Source: Bifidobacterium sp. ESL0784 (GTDB lineage: Bacteria; Actinomycetota; Actinomycetes; Actinomycetales; Bifidobacteriaceae). Taken from it: a stretch of 64,000 nt of DNA. Below, one piece after another: positions 1 through 8,070 of the stretch. Below the pieces are notes generated by a model. It did no database searches. It had not been told where the DNA came from and saw only the letters and a list, made by a program, of their open reading frames with translations. The position numbers and the translations under genes were made by a program. The stretch lies in assembly GCF_029433295.1 (NCBI RefSeq), contig NZ_JAQTHV010000001.1, positions 310,001 through 374,000 on the forward strand, given 5' to 3'. Each line of letters opens with the position of its first letter. Within the stretch, counting starts at the first letter, position 1.

Positions 1-104
1 CGCGTTTGTTGGTGGTTCGGTTGGTGTCGGCGAAAGAGGACTGGTGCGGTTGACATCGCCGAATCAGCACAGATGAATCGTCTGTTTTGACGCGCGTCGC
101 GCCA

Positions 105-1430
105 TTACCAGCCAAGCACCATGTCGCATTGACGTTTGATGCCTGCGCCGATTCTGTTGACAAGTTCCTTGCGTTTAGTTGCTGAGCTGCCGTTGGGAGT
201 CGTGAGTGATTCCGGAGAAATCTTAAGTTTGGCGACGTCCGCGAGTGCGATTTTTGCGGTGTCGTTGAATGTGTCGGGCAGGATTTCGGCATAATGTTTG
301 AGCAAAGCAGCGATGAGTTCTTCGTCGAGTTTGGTGTCTTGGCAAAGTTTGAGCCAGTGTTTCAATTCGATGCGCTCGTAGTGGTATTCGCCGCCGATTG
401 ACATGGCCATCTTGCGCTCGCCTTTTCGGTCGCCGCGGGCGTCGTAAGCGAAAATCGAGGCGATGTCATAGAAAGGTGCGAGCCGAGGCGCCTCCCCGAC
501 CGGCTCAAGAATGGCGTAGTTCTTGGCGTGCGCGTCTGTTCCGCCGATGAGGAAGTTCAGCATCAGTCCAGTGGTGAATTGGATGATATCAGTCTCGGCG
601 AGCGCATTGGTACGTAGAAAAGCGATGATTGAGTTGGCGTTTGGTCCCCCATCGGATTGGTACTTCTGGCGAGTCATATAGCTCATGGCTTGACAAATGT
701 CTTCCTGGTGAATTCTTGCGATATGGGTTTGCCCATGAGCGTCCTGTTTTTCCCTGCGATCCCAACGAGTACTTACGATGGCTGGTGTTCCGTTGAAACT
801 TTGGAAAGCTGACTGTGAAACAGAAATGTCAAGCTTTTCAAGCGTTTTCATACAAATATATTCGTTGAAGGCTTGCTCGTGCAGCTGCGAGACGCCTGGC
901 TTGAGTATATGTGTGGTCGCCGCTGCTCCCAACGCCTCAAACCATTCACCATTATTTTGGCGTAATGCTATTTTGCCCTGTGCCCCGTTTAGCGACCAAT
1001 GTTCGTTTGGTCCTTGCCAAGTTGTGGGAACATTGCTTGCGAGATTGGTGAGCCGTTTGCCGATTTTCCCTTTGGCGATTGGCCGGAGTGTTTCGGGTTC
1101 CTCGAGTAAATCAAGGTTATCTGGAGACACGAATTGGGCACCTCCTGCGCAATCGAGTCCGATTGCGGTAAGCAGAGCGAAGGGATTATTGGCACTTACG
1201 TCATAAAGTCGTCCAATACGTTGGCGCATAGTTCGATCGTCTGGCAATACGCCGTCGATATAGGCTTCGATAGGTTTCCCAGTCCATGGTTCAAGCTGTG
1301 GCGGCATGGATAAGGATAGTTGACCTTCTGCATTGTTGTCATATAAAAAGCTATGTTTGCCGTTTTTGTCTTCTCGTAGTAAACCGATTGGTCTTCCTTC
1401 GAGATACACACGTAATTCTTTGGTCTTCAT
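105..1430 (-). CDS. hipA: HipA-family serine/threonine kinase toxin
   Basis: A 441-residue HipA-like toxin kinase. In the studied HipA family this enzyme phosphorylates an aminoacyl-tRNA synthetase (GltX in E. coli) and causes growth arrest until bound by HipB. Visible family marks are the N-terminal domain (VYLEGRPIGLL), the SLNGAQGKIALR segment matching the HipA 'GAQ-K' motif, the conserved Lys in HILKPG, the catalytic loop NFLIGGTDAHAKNY and the metal-binding FYDIAS. I chose the ATG at 1430 because GGAG lies just upstream; a longer upstream start in frame has no such site. The partner hipB lies 50 bp upstream in the same direction, so the pair is most likely one operon. Length is normal for the family and all key residues look intact, so the toxin is probably active. 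Family call is firm; the target is unknown. Confidence 0.9.
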   Translation of the reverse strand: MKTKELRVYLEGRPIGLLREDKNGKHSFLYDNNAEGQLSLSMPPQLEPWTGKPIEAYIDGVLPDDRTMRQRIGRLYDVSANNPFALLTAIGLDCAGGAQFVSPDNLDLLEEPETLRPIAKGKIGKRLTNLASNVPTTWQGPNEHWSLNGAQGKIALRQNNGEWFEALGAAATTHILKPGVSQLHEQAFNEYICMKTLEKLDISVSQSAFQSFNGTPAIVSTRWDRREKQDAHGQTHIARIHQEDICQAMSYMTRQKYQSDGGPNANSIIAFLRTNALAETDIIQFTTGLMLNFLIGGTDAHAKNYAILEPVGEAPRLAPFYDIASIFAYDARGDRKGERKMAMSIGGEYHYERIELKHWLKLCQDTKLDEELIAALLKHYAEILPDTFNDTAKIALADVAKLKISPESLTTPNGSSATKRKELVNRIGAGIKRQCDMVLGW

Positions 1431-1480
1431 TGTTTCTCCATTCGCAATTATCCTCATTGACAGTGGCGGATATATCTATA

Positions 1481-1942
1481 TTATCGAGAACTTTGTCTAG
1501 ATTCATTTTGGGTGTGTTTGGCCATTTGCTCGAGGAATGCTTCGGTTTTCCGTTGTCCTCTTGCCGCCAGTTCTGAAAGCGTCACTTTTCCCATTGCAGA
1601 TTCGGCCTGTGTATTATGGGATTCAGATCTTTGGATGTCGTTGTCTGATTGTTTTTTTTGAGTTTTGGGAGCTTTGGGTTCTTTCGATGTATCGGTTTTT
1701 GAAAAAGAGTCTGCGGGCGGATATTGAAGGATGGTAGTAATACCGAGTTCTCGGAAAAGGCTAAAGATTTTTTGAGCGCTTGGATCTTTTATTTTTCCGT
1801 TTTCCATTCGGCTGAGCCACGAACGGGGGATATTCGTTCGATTGGCGAGTTGTGACTGGGTAAGGCCCTTGGCTTTTCGCGCGTCACGTAAAGTAGCAGA
1901 GAGTTGTGGGATGGAACGTATCTGCGTTTTGAACATATCCAT
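1481..1942 (-). CDS. hipB: HipB-like XRE-family antitoxin and repressor
   Basis: A 153-residue DNA-binding antitoxin. Residues about 13-70 form an XRE helix-turn-helix (LRDARKAKGLTQSQLANRT, then SWLSRMENGK). The rest is charged and Ser/Lys/Gln-rich and likely flexible; a short terminal piece (VTLSELAARGQRKTEAFLEQM) looks helical. It is longer than E. coli HipB (about 88 residues). By family analogy it binds and neutralises HipA and represses its own promoter. Directly upstream sit four copies of a TTTCGAATTCCGAAC-like element, one overlapping the probable -35 box, which fits autoregulation. The family is clear; that the upstream repeats are its operators is an inference from position. Confidence 0.88.
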   Translation of the reverse strand: MDMFKTQIRSIPQLSATLRDARKAKGLTQSQLANRTNIPRSWLSRMENGKIKDPSAQKIFSLFRELGITTILQYPPADSFSKTDTSKEPKAPKTQKKQSDNDIQRSESHNTQAESAMGKVTLSELAARGQRKTEAFLEQMAKHTQNESRQSSR

Positions 1943-1961
1943 TGATGTCCCCTGCTTACAA

Positions 1962-2071
1962 AATGTTTCGAATTTTCAATAGAATTATACTATAAAATGT
2001 TTCGAATTCCGAACATTTTTAAATTGTGTCAAATTCGAAACATTCCAATAATGTTTCGAATTCCGAACATT
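1962..2071 (-). promoter_or_regulatory. hipBA promoter with four operator-like repeats
   Basis: Four related elements with the core TTTCGAATTCCGAAC: a partial copy at 1962-1976, a full 22-bp imperfect palindrome at 1996-2017, a half copy in opposite orientation at 2031-2044 and a second identical full palindrome at 2050-2071. A minus-strand promoter fits between them: TATAAT at 1989-1984 and TTCGGA at 2013-2008 with an 18-bp spacer, so the 1996-2017 site covers the spacer and -35. This layout is typical of a cooperative repressor such as HipB. The binding protein is inferred. Confidence 0.7.
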
Positions 2072-2132
2072 CTTACATTGTTCGTTTTATCAAACTGTTG
2101 ATTTATTGCAATGGCAAATGAACCTTGTAATC

Positions 2133-3524
2133 TTATTTTTTCAGCCACTTGTCGCCGCGGGCTCGTAGGCCGTTGAAGATGCTGCGTCCGCCGATGAAGA
2201 TGACATTGAAGACGGCCCAAAGCAGGATCATGCGGACAGTGGAGCTGGGATTGTAGGCGCCGTCGATGAAGTTAAGCACGAGGACGAGAGGGAGATAAAT
2301 AATCGTCACGATCGAGCAGGTGACGGCGAGGTATTTGTAGTCGCCGGCGCCGATGAGGATGCCGTCGAGTGCCCACATCCAGCCGGAAAGCGGTAGGAAA
2401 ACGGCCACGACCACCATGCCGATGGCGATGAGGTGTTGGATGGTCGTATTCGGACTGAACAGGGGGGCGGCGACGAAGCCGAGCAACGCAAACGCAATTC
2501 CAATACCGATACCGCCATAAAGCCCCGCACGCGCCGAAATCTGTGTCATTTCACGGGCGCGGCCGTAGCGTTTCGCGCCGATTTCCGTAGCGACCAGCGC
2601 TTGGCCGGAGATGCCGATGGCGTCGAGAATGTTCAGCACGAAGTTCCAGCTGGAGTTGACGGCCTGATAAGCGGCGAGCACCTGTGTGCCCATGTGCGTG
2701 GCGAGCACGACCGTGGCCACCAGGCAGATGCGCAGGGCGAGCGTGCGGATGAACAGCGGCAACCCGTCGGTTGCCGTGGCAGTGATGCCCGAAATCCGCG
2801 GGGCGAGCGAAGCGCCTGCGTCATGCGACCATTTGAGTGATGGAATGACCAGATAAATCCCCATGAACCACTGCGCGATCAGCGTCGCCAGCCCGGAACC
2901 CATGATGCCTAGGCCGAGTCCGAAGACGAACAGAAAGTCAAGTGCGGTATTGAGCGCCGCGCCCAGAACGGCCGCAACAAGCGTGATGCGCACTTTCTTG
3001 AGCCCACGGAAGATGCCGTTGGCCGCGTAAACTAAGAGCATTCCCGGAAGCCCGAAAATAACGGCTTGCAAGTAAATGGTCGCGTTGTCGAGTACCGCTC
3101 CGCGTGCTCCCATCAACGAGCACAGCGGTCGTGCCCCGACGAAGAAGGCTGCAGAAATGACGACCCCGATAATCAGCGCCAGCCAAAGCCCGTCGACTCC
3201 GGTCTCAAGCCCTTCGCGTTTGCGTCCGGCACCCACAAGCTGCCCCACGCGCGAGGTGGTGCCGTAGGCAAGGAAGTTGCACAGCCCGGCGACGGTGAGC
3301 AGCACCGTGGAGCCGATGGAGAGCCCGGCGAGCGCGGTGTCGCCGATGTGCCCGACGATGGCCGTGTCGATCAGGACGAAAAGCGGGTCGGCAATGAGCT
3401 GGCCGAAAGTGGGAATCGCCAACGCCAGAATCTGCCGGTTAACGCGTTTGCGCTCGGCGCGGTCGTGTGCGCCTCCGTCGTCTGTGGTTTGGTCGTGCTC
3501 GGTTGTCGTTGGTGTTTCTGCCAC
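2133..3524 (-). CDS. MATE-family multidrug efflux transporter (DinF-like)
   Basis: A 463-residue inner-membrane antiporter of the MATE family, expected to export drugs or metabolites using a Na+ or H+ gradient. About 12 hydrophobic segments are visible after a charged 30-residue N-terminus; family marks include the ALAIPTFGQLIADPLFVLIDTAIVGHIG start of the first repeat and the NIFRG-like region NGIFRGLKKVRITLV of DinF-type members. The start is a GTG at 3524 preceded by AGAG. It stands alone between hipBA and the surface-protein island, and no regulator is adjacent. Substrate cannot be told from sequence. Confidence 0.9.
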   Translation of the reverse strand: MAETPTTTEHDQTTDDGGAHDRAERKRVNRQILALAIPTFGQLIADPLFVLIDTAIVGHIGDTALAGLSIGSTVLLTVAGLCNFLAYGTTSRVGQLVGAGRKREGLETGVDGLWLALIIGVVISAAFFVGARPLCSLMGARGAVLDNATIYLQAVIFGLPGMLLVYAANGIFRGLKKVRITLVAAVLGAALNTALDFLFVFGLGLGIMGSGLATLIAQWFMGIYLVIPSLKWSHDAGASLAPRISGITATATDGLPLFIRTLALRICLVATVVLATHMGTQVLAAYQAVNSSWNFVLNILDAIGISGQALVATEIGAKRYGRAREMTQISARAGLYGGIGIGIAFALLGFVAAPLFSPNTTIQHLIAIGMVVVAVFLPLSGWMWALDGILIGAGDYKYLAVTCSIVTIIYLPLVLVLNFIDGAYNPSSTVRMILLWAVFNVIFIGGRSIFNGLRARGDKWLKK

Positions 3525-3656
3525 TGTTTAATCTCTGATTTTCTGGTTGTTTTTTAAGTGTATTCGGTTGTTATTGTAACGAGATGGGGGATGGAACACT
3601 AGCAATCGTTCTCCGAATTATTTAAACGATGCCATTTGAAGTAAATGATTATAAGA

Positions 3657-3694
3657 AAAGTGCGCCACAGTAAACAAATACTGTGGCGCACTTT
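3657..3694. terminator. bidirectional hairpin between LRR gene and MATE gene
   Basis: A perfect 14-bp inverted repeat (AAAGTGCGCCACAG at 3657-3670, complement at 3681-3694) with a 10-nt loop, T-rich on the minus-strand exit. It lies just past the stop of the LRR surface-protein gene and most likely ends its transcript. Confidence 0.8.
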
Positions 3695-3709
3695 CCTTAT
3701 TTTGTTGAT

Positions 3710-6043
3710 TTATTGTTGGATATGTTTCGGCAGGTGCGCAGTGAGACGCTCATTCTTGCGTTTAATGACAGACGACATAGCAAGGATGATGGTTGCGGTT
3801 GTAAGCAAAAGCAGCAAAGTCAACCATACCGGCGTCAACTCCGCACCAGTTGATGCCATTGCGGCCGGATGGCGGTTGTAAGCTTCCTGGGAATCTCTTG
3901 CCGCATTGTGGCCGTTTGCGTTCCCCTGCGGGTCAATGCTACCGACTGGATGTGATGCATTAGGCGCGCCCAGAACTGGCGAGCTAGCGGAAACGGGCTG
4001 GATTGCGGTTCCAGGATCTGACGACGGATTACTGGGGGTCGGTGCTGGCGTGCCGGAGGTACCGGGGGTTGGTGAGGTACCGGGGGCCGGAGTGGTACCG
4101 GGGGCCGGCGAGGTGCCAGGGGTCGGCGAGGTGCCGGGAGTTGGCGAGGTCCCAGGGGTCGGCGAGGTGCCAGGAGTCGGCGAGGTCCCAGGGGTCGGCG
4201 AGGTGCCAGGAGTCGGGGTAGACGGGTTGCCCGGAGTCGGCAGAAGTGGCGAACCTGCTCTCCAGACTGCATAAAGGGTAGCGTCTCCTGTGGTGAGGTC
4301 CATGTCATCACCAGAAGCGTATAGGGTGCCAGTGCCGTCCGACAAAGTGTTCCAGCCCTGGAATGCAAAGTCGGTTACCGCGGAGCCGTCAGCATGCACG
4401 AGCTCGTATGGGTTGCTTGGCAAGCTGCTGCTGAGGGTGCTGATATCTTGTGGATTGGCTTCTCCTGCGATATGGACCCCTTTGGCTTCGCCGCCGGTAA
4501 CGATATATTGCTTGGCGCTGTCATCCGTGATATGGGTGCCGCTCGGCAATGCTGTTCCGGGTTTGAGCGTCAGGGTTCGTTGCTGCTGCCAAACGTAGGT
4601 TCCGGCAAAACCGGGATTTGCCGAGCACTGGGAACCGTGTGGTCCAGAGGCCTCCACGGTGCAGGTCAGCTTTTGCAGTTGGTCGGACGTGTAGGTAGGT
4701 ACACTGCGGGTGCTGTTTCCTGCGATTTTGATCCATTTCCCAGTGTATGGGGCAGTCGTTGACGGATCATTATCGCCGAATGCGCTGTCGAATGTTCCTT
4801 GGTAACCCGAAAGCGGGGCGTCAGGGCCGACAGTGAGTTGTTGGATGTGAGTTCCTGCGAACGCATTGGGCATTGTCGGTGTCGCGCGAGTGTTGAATTT
4901 CTGCCCCAGGTCAAGGGCGGACAGGCTTGCGTCGTTTTCGAACATGCTTCCCATGTCATTAGCCTGGCTGGTATCCCAGCTGCTCAAATCGAGGTCGGTC
5001 AGTTTCGGATCATTGCTGAACGCATGATTGAGGTTGGTGGCGTTAGGTGAGGCGAGACCGTCGACATTTAGAGAGGTGAGTTTGGGCATATCGGAGAACA
5101 TGCCTGACAAATCAGTGGCTTGGGAAAGGTCGGCGTGGCTCATGTCGATTTTTTCAAAGCCGTCGCGTGTATGGTCGTCTGAGATAAACCGTGAGGAACC
5201 GAATAGATCTTTGACGTCGGTGGCATTCGGCGCGTTGAAGTTGCGCATGCTAATGTTTTTTATGTTTGGTGTGGTCGTGATCATGCCACTGAGTTTGGTG
5301 ACTTGTGGCATGGAAACGTTGTCAAGATTCAAGGTCTCTAGTGTGTCATTGCCCGTTATCAGCCACTGGTTCTCACCATAGGGCGAATCTTGTAAGCTGT
5401 TCAACTTCCATCCGCTAAGATTTAGGTTTTTAATACTGTATAAACCGCCGAATGCGTTACTCACATCAGTAACGTTGCTGACATCCCATCCGCTGAGATC
5501 AAGATTCTCGATATGGCTGCCTTCGAAGATCTGAACCATGCTGGTAACATGGCTTGCGTCTACATTATTAGTGTGGTGTAGATGTGTGAGGTTCGGAATC
5601 ATATCGAATAAGTAACTGCTGTTTGCTGGAAGCTGCGTCTTTCCGACAAAGTCAATATCGGTGACGGTGTCATGGAAAGACTCGTCTTGATTAAAGAAGT
5701 CATATGGTATTTTGGCTTCCTCGTTGTTGAAAGCGTAGATAGAGATCGTGCAAGTATTGTTTTGCGTGGTCAATTCCCAGCTGCCGCCATCTAAGACGCC
5801 GCTTATGGGCTGGTGACTAGGGTTGCAGTTGACTGGATTGGACTTGACCAATGAAGATGCGCCGTCGCTCTGTGACTTTGCGGATGTTTGTTGCTGTCCT
5901 TTGTCCTGCTGCGTTGGGGACTGGCTTGTCTGATTTTGCGCGGTTTGCGAGCTTGCAATGTCGTCTGCGTTGGCGATGGTCGGTGTAACCATCATGGTTA
6001 CAGCGAGTGCCGTGCCAATTGCAAGTTTTACGTTTGTTTGCAT
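3710..6043 (-). CDS. secreted BspA-type leucine-rich-repeat (DUF285) surface protein
   Basis: A 777-residue cell-surface protein, probably an adhesin or ligand-binding protein. Order: signal peptide ([18 protein letters not shown], cleavage near ANADD); low-complexity Ser/Gln/Thr linker; a run of DUF285 leucine-rich repeats of the form '[17 protein letters not shown]' to about residue 400; a Listeria-Bacteroides-type repeat ([15 protein letters not shown]...TLYAVW); a TPGTSP-type proline-rich stalk; and a C-terminal membrane helix ([17 protein letters not shown]) with a basic tail. MASTG before the helix resembles a degenerate sortase signal. The ATG at 6043 aligns with the paralog's start; an ATG at 6076 would add 11 residues. 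Family is clear, ligand unknown. Confidence 0.85.
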   Translation of the reverse strand: MQTNVKLAIGTALAVTMMVTPTIANADDIASSQTAQNQTSQSPTQQDKGQQQTSAKSQSDGASSLVKSNPVNCNPSHQPISGVLDGGSWELTTQNNTCTISIYAFNNEEAKIPYDFFNQDESFHDTVTDIDFVGKTQLPANSSYLFDMIPNLTHLHHTNNVDASHVTSMVQIFEGSHIENLDLSGWDVSNVTDVSNAFGGLYSIKNLNLSGWKLNSLQDSPYGENQWLITGNDTLETLNLDNVSMPQVTKLSGMITTTPNIKNISMRNFNAPNATDVKDLFGSSRFISDDHTRDGFEKIDMSHADLSQATDLSGMFSDMPKLTSLNVDGLASPNATNLNHAFSNDPKLTDLDLSSWDTSQANDMGSMFENDASLSALDLGQKFNTRATPTMPNAFAGTHIQQLTVGPDAPLSGYQGTFDSAFGDNDPSTTAPYTGKWIKIAGNSTRSVPTYTSDQLQKLTCTVEASGPHGSQCSANPGFAGTYVWQQQRTLTLKPGTALPSGTHITDDSAKQYIVTGGEAKGVHIAGEANPQDISTLSSSLPSNPYELVHADGSAVTDFAFQGWNTLSDGTGTLYASGDDMDLTTGDATLYAVWRAGSPLLPTPGNPSTPTPGTSPTPGTSPTPGTSPTPGTSPTPGTSPTPGTSPAPGTTPAPGTSPTPGTSGTPAPTPSNPSSDPGTAIQPVSASSPVLGAPNASHPVGSIDPQGNANGHNAARDSQEAYNRHPAAMASTGAELTPVWLTLLLLLTTATIILAMSSVIKRKNERLTAHLPKHIQQ
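4050..4225 (-). repeat. 18-bp tandem repeat coding the TPGTSP stalk
   Basis: About nine units of an 18-bp GC-rich repeat in frame inside the LRR surface-protein gene, giving repeated TPGTSP with [12 protein letters not shown] variants at one end. Such repeats change copy number by slippage, which would change stalk length without breaking the frame. Confidence 0.8.
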
Positions 6044-6594
6044 GGTTTTTTTCTTTTTTTGTCTAATGAAGGACATCCCTAACCAGATTTCTCTGTATTT
6101 TGTGTTGTATAAATTGCATAGTTATCATAACATGTCACCAAACAAATAAGTAACACGAATGTTGATTTTTCAACGTTATTAGACGTTTTTTCAATAAATA
6201 TATAAATTAAATGACGTGAATAAAGTATATGTATAAATATATCGTGATAACTGTAGGTAGTGAAAAGTGGTGGTTTGTGTTGTAGTAGGGCACGAATGTT
6301 CGGCGCAGTCGTAGGTTTGTTCGCCGCGATCAACGGCTCGTTCCGAAGTTTGGGCGCCGTCTCTATATTGCCCGTCAATTGACGTGTTGTCAGCAGTTTG
6401 GCTGTCGGTCGTCATCTCATCTGTTGTCTGGCTGTATCGGTCAGTGCGGCTGTTCCGATTGTTTTCATTTGTCGATGGCGTTTTGGCTACGATGCTGCTT
6501 CTCTGGATTCTTGGTTTTCGAGCGTTTCGATTGCCGTCGTAACGGTACAGAGCGGAAGCGCCACCACTCATCCAGTTCTTTCTGGCGCAATTAA
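6044..6594. other. AT-rich leader and unassigned spacer upstream of the first LRR gene
   Basis: The part nearest the LRR gene (6077-6240) is very AT-rich and probably carries its promoter; an imperfect inverted repeat GTTGATTTTTCAAC sits near 6160-6173. Farther up, 6191-6571 stays open on the minus strand for 126 codons rich in Thr, Ser, Asn and Gln, but it has no convincing ribosome site or recognisable family. It may be decayed sequence; I do not call it a gene. Confidence 0.4.
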
Positions 6595-6633
6595 AGGAGG
6601 GTCCCGCAGCGTCTGACGCCGCGGGACCCTCCT
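6595..6633 (-). terminator. hairpin terminator after the decayed LRR copy
   Basis: A 13-bp perfect inverted repeat (AGGAGGGTCCCGC at 6595-6607, complement at 6621-6633), followed on the minus strand by TTTAATT. It sits where a terminator would sit for the minus-strand pseudogene next to it. Confidence 0.7.
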
Positions 6634-6665
6634 CTCGGATTATTGAGTTATGGCCCTTATTGGCA

Positions 6666-6993
6666 GCTCCTTTATTGGTTGGTACTTTGTGCGACTGGAC
6701 TGTCTCGTTTCCCTGTGTTGGTGGCCGTAAGCCATAACGCAGGCAGCGAGCTCAGTGAAGCAGGATAAACGGTCAAATCGAGATGCATTCGTCGTGCCGG
6801 TTGGTACGGCTGCGTTCGACGTGGCCTTTGTCTTGGATGTCGCACTTCTGATTGATGGGGATGTGGAACCTTCGAAGCCTGATTTTGTTTCGGTTTAGCC
6901 CTCGCCGGTGTCTTTGGCATTGGCATGCCTCGGCGTTATCGGAATCCTCGCAGCTGCGAGAATGCCGAACGTGGTTTTCATGTCCTTGCGCAT
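6666..6993 (-). pseudogene. decayed, internally deleted LRR surface-protein copy
   Basis: The minus strand from the ATG at 6993 reads MRKDMKTTFGILAAA then NAKDTGEG and a stop, closely matching the start of the 878-residue paralog (MRKNIKTALGIAVTAT, NADDTSEK). The ribosome site (GAGGGGGAAGA) and the upstream hairpin leader are also shared. Beyond the stop another frame is Ser/Thr/Ala-rich like the paralog's C-terminal linker, and the sequence CCAATAAAGGAGC at the 3' end is shared with the paralog's end. All leucine-rich repeats are missing. It is best read as a paralog that lost its core by internal deletion and then decayed. Confidence 0.65.
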
Positions 6994-7023
6994 CCTCTTC
7001 CCCCTCATTTTTGGAGTAATAAA

Positions 7024-7056
7024 AAATACGGCGATTAAGATATGAATGCCGTATTT
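7024..7056 (-). promoter_or_regulatory. hairpin leader of the LRR family, copy 1
   Basis: Inverted repeat AAATACGGC (7024-7032) and its complement (7048-7056) with the loop GATTAAGATATGAAT, placed about 30 bp before the decayed gene's start. Nearly the same element, same loop, precedes the intact 878-residue paralog at 10734-10764. Could be an operator or an RNA hairpin; not assigned to a known class. Confidence 0.6.
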
Positions 7057-7448
7057 ATCCCCCAAAACAAAGACAATAATGCTCACATTGGACGGATAAA
7101 TAAACGATTTAAGTATCGATAAATATGGCTTCACCCGTTATTTTCTACCGTTTGGTTTGATACGTTGAATCTTCGTGCAAGAATAAAAATCGTACATTGA
7201 TATTGCATTGCGTTTGTTGGATGGTGTGCGGAAGCCATCATTCCGCAACGAGTATTTTATTCTGCCGATTTTCGGGTTCTGTGTTAGCGCAGGATCGTCC
7301 TTTTTAATCTCAGCCAATATGTACATGCTCCCGGTTCAAAAGGGCTGGTACGGGTTTATCTTTGCAATTGTTTTATGTTTAATGTCGCCAAAGATTTTCT
7401 GCTGTAGGCATAAGAAGTTCGGTGAATTTTTCTCGATTGTATTGCCGG
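7057..7448. other. AT-rich stretch with no confident gene
   Basis: Between the two decayed LRR copies. The first 100 bp still resemble the upstream region of the intact paralog. On the plus strand 7208-7456 is open for 82 codons from a TTG and would code two hydrophobic segments, but it lacks an ATG and a good ribosome site and matches no family I know; it may be a remnant of a membrane protein. Confidence 0.35.
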
Positions 7449-7894
7449 AACTTTGAGACGCTTGACCTCCACAGTTCCAATACCAGCAACGTCAAGAACA
7501 TGATTTCGTTGTTCGGTCACTGTCAGAAGGTTCCGAAACTTGACGTCACCAAGTGGGTACGCGCAATGTCGCCATGATGGAGCAGATGTTCGGTCACAGC
7601 CAGAGCCAGAAGCAACTGTTCATTGGCCCCAACGCCAAGCTGGAAGCCAGCAGTGTTGACGGCAATTCTGACGATGTGGTTCCGGCGCTCTAGGCAGACA
7701 ACGGCGTTTGGGTTGAGCTGCCGTTGAATGGTGCTGGTGCGCTTTCGGATGTCGATTCATCGAAGGCGAGTATACCGCTGGCGAGATGTTGGCGCGTAGC
7801 CGCGGCAACGATGCGAGCTGCAGCGGTGTGTCTGTCGGCAAAGCCGTACTTGACGCTCGCTGCGAATACTTCTTAGGGCTACCGGAAAGCCCTA
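7449..7894 (+). pseudogene. frameshifted DUF285 leucine-rich-repeat remnant on the plus strand
   Basis: The frame starting at 7452 reads FETLDLHSSNTSNVKNMISLF then GHCQKVPKLDVTKWV, an obvious DUF285 repeat. Near 7560 the frame breaks; one base later it continues as RNVAMMEQMFGHSQSQKQLFIGPNAKL up to a TAG at 7691-7693, which matches the end of an LRR domain (compare KQISIGPHTQLSGW in the intact neighbour). Further down a third frame gives EYTAGEMLARSRGND, like the segment after the LRR domain in bifidobacterial homologs. A small hairpin (7874-7880 / 7888-7894) closes the unit. No start or signal peptide remains. It points opposite to the other LRR genes here. Confidence 0.72.
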
Positions 7895-7989
7895 AAATCT
7901 TGGAGAAAAACGGGAGGAAGCACTTACTCCCGTAAGCCCAAATCACGGTCATGATCAAATATTCTGGCCTATAACTCTAAAACGTATAA

Positions 7990-8029
7990 AGAGAGGCCGC
8001 ACATCGATAGATTGGTGTGCGGCCTCTCT
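7990..8029 (-). terminator. hairpin terminator of the 878-residue LRR gene
   Basis: A perfect 14-bp inverted repeat (AGAGAGGCCGCACA at 7990-8003, complement at 8016-8029) with a 12-nt loop, followed on the minus strand by a T-rich run. Confidence 0.8.
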
Positions 8030-8070
8030 GGAGATTGCTGAGCTACAGCGAGTGGTTGCTCCTTTATTGG

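Noticed and set aside
4050-4225. Regular short repeats that could suggest a CRISPR array
   Set aside because: Contiguous 18-bp coding repeats with no spacers; they code a proline-rich stalk, and no cas genes are present.
6191-6571. 126-codon Thr/Asn/Gln-rich minus-strand frame
   Set aside because: Low complexity, no ribosome site, no family; probably spacer or old decayed coding sequence.
7208-7456. 82-codon plus-strand frame with two hydrophobic stretches
   Set aside because: No ATG or convincing ribosome site, sits among decayed sequence, and matches nothing known; mentioned only as a possible relic.
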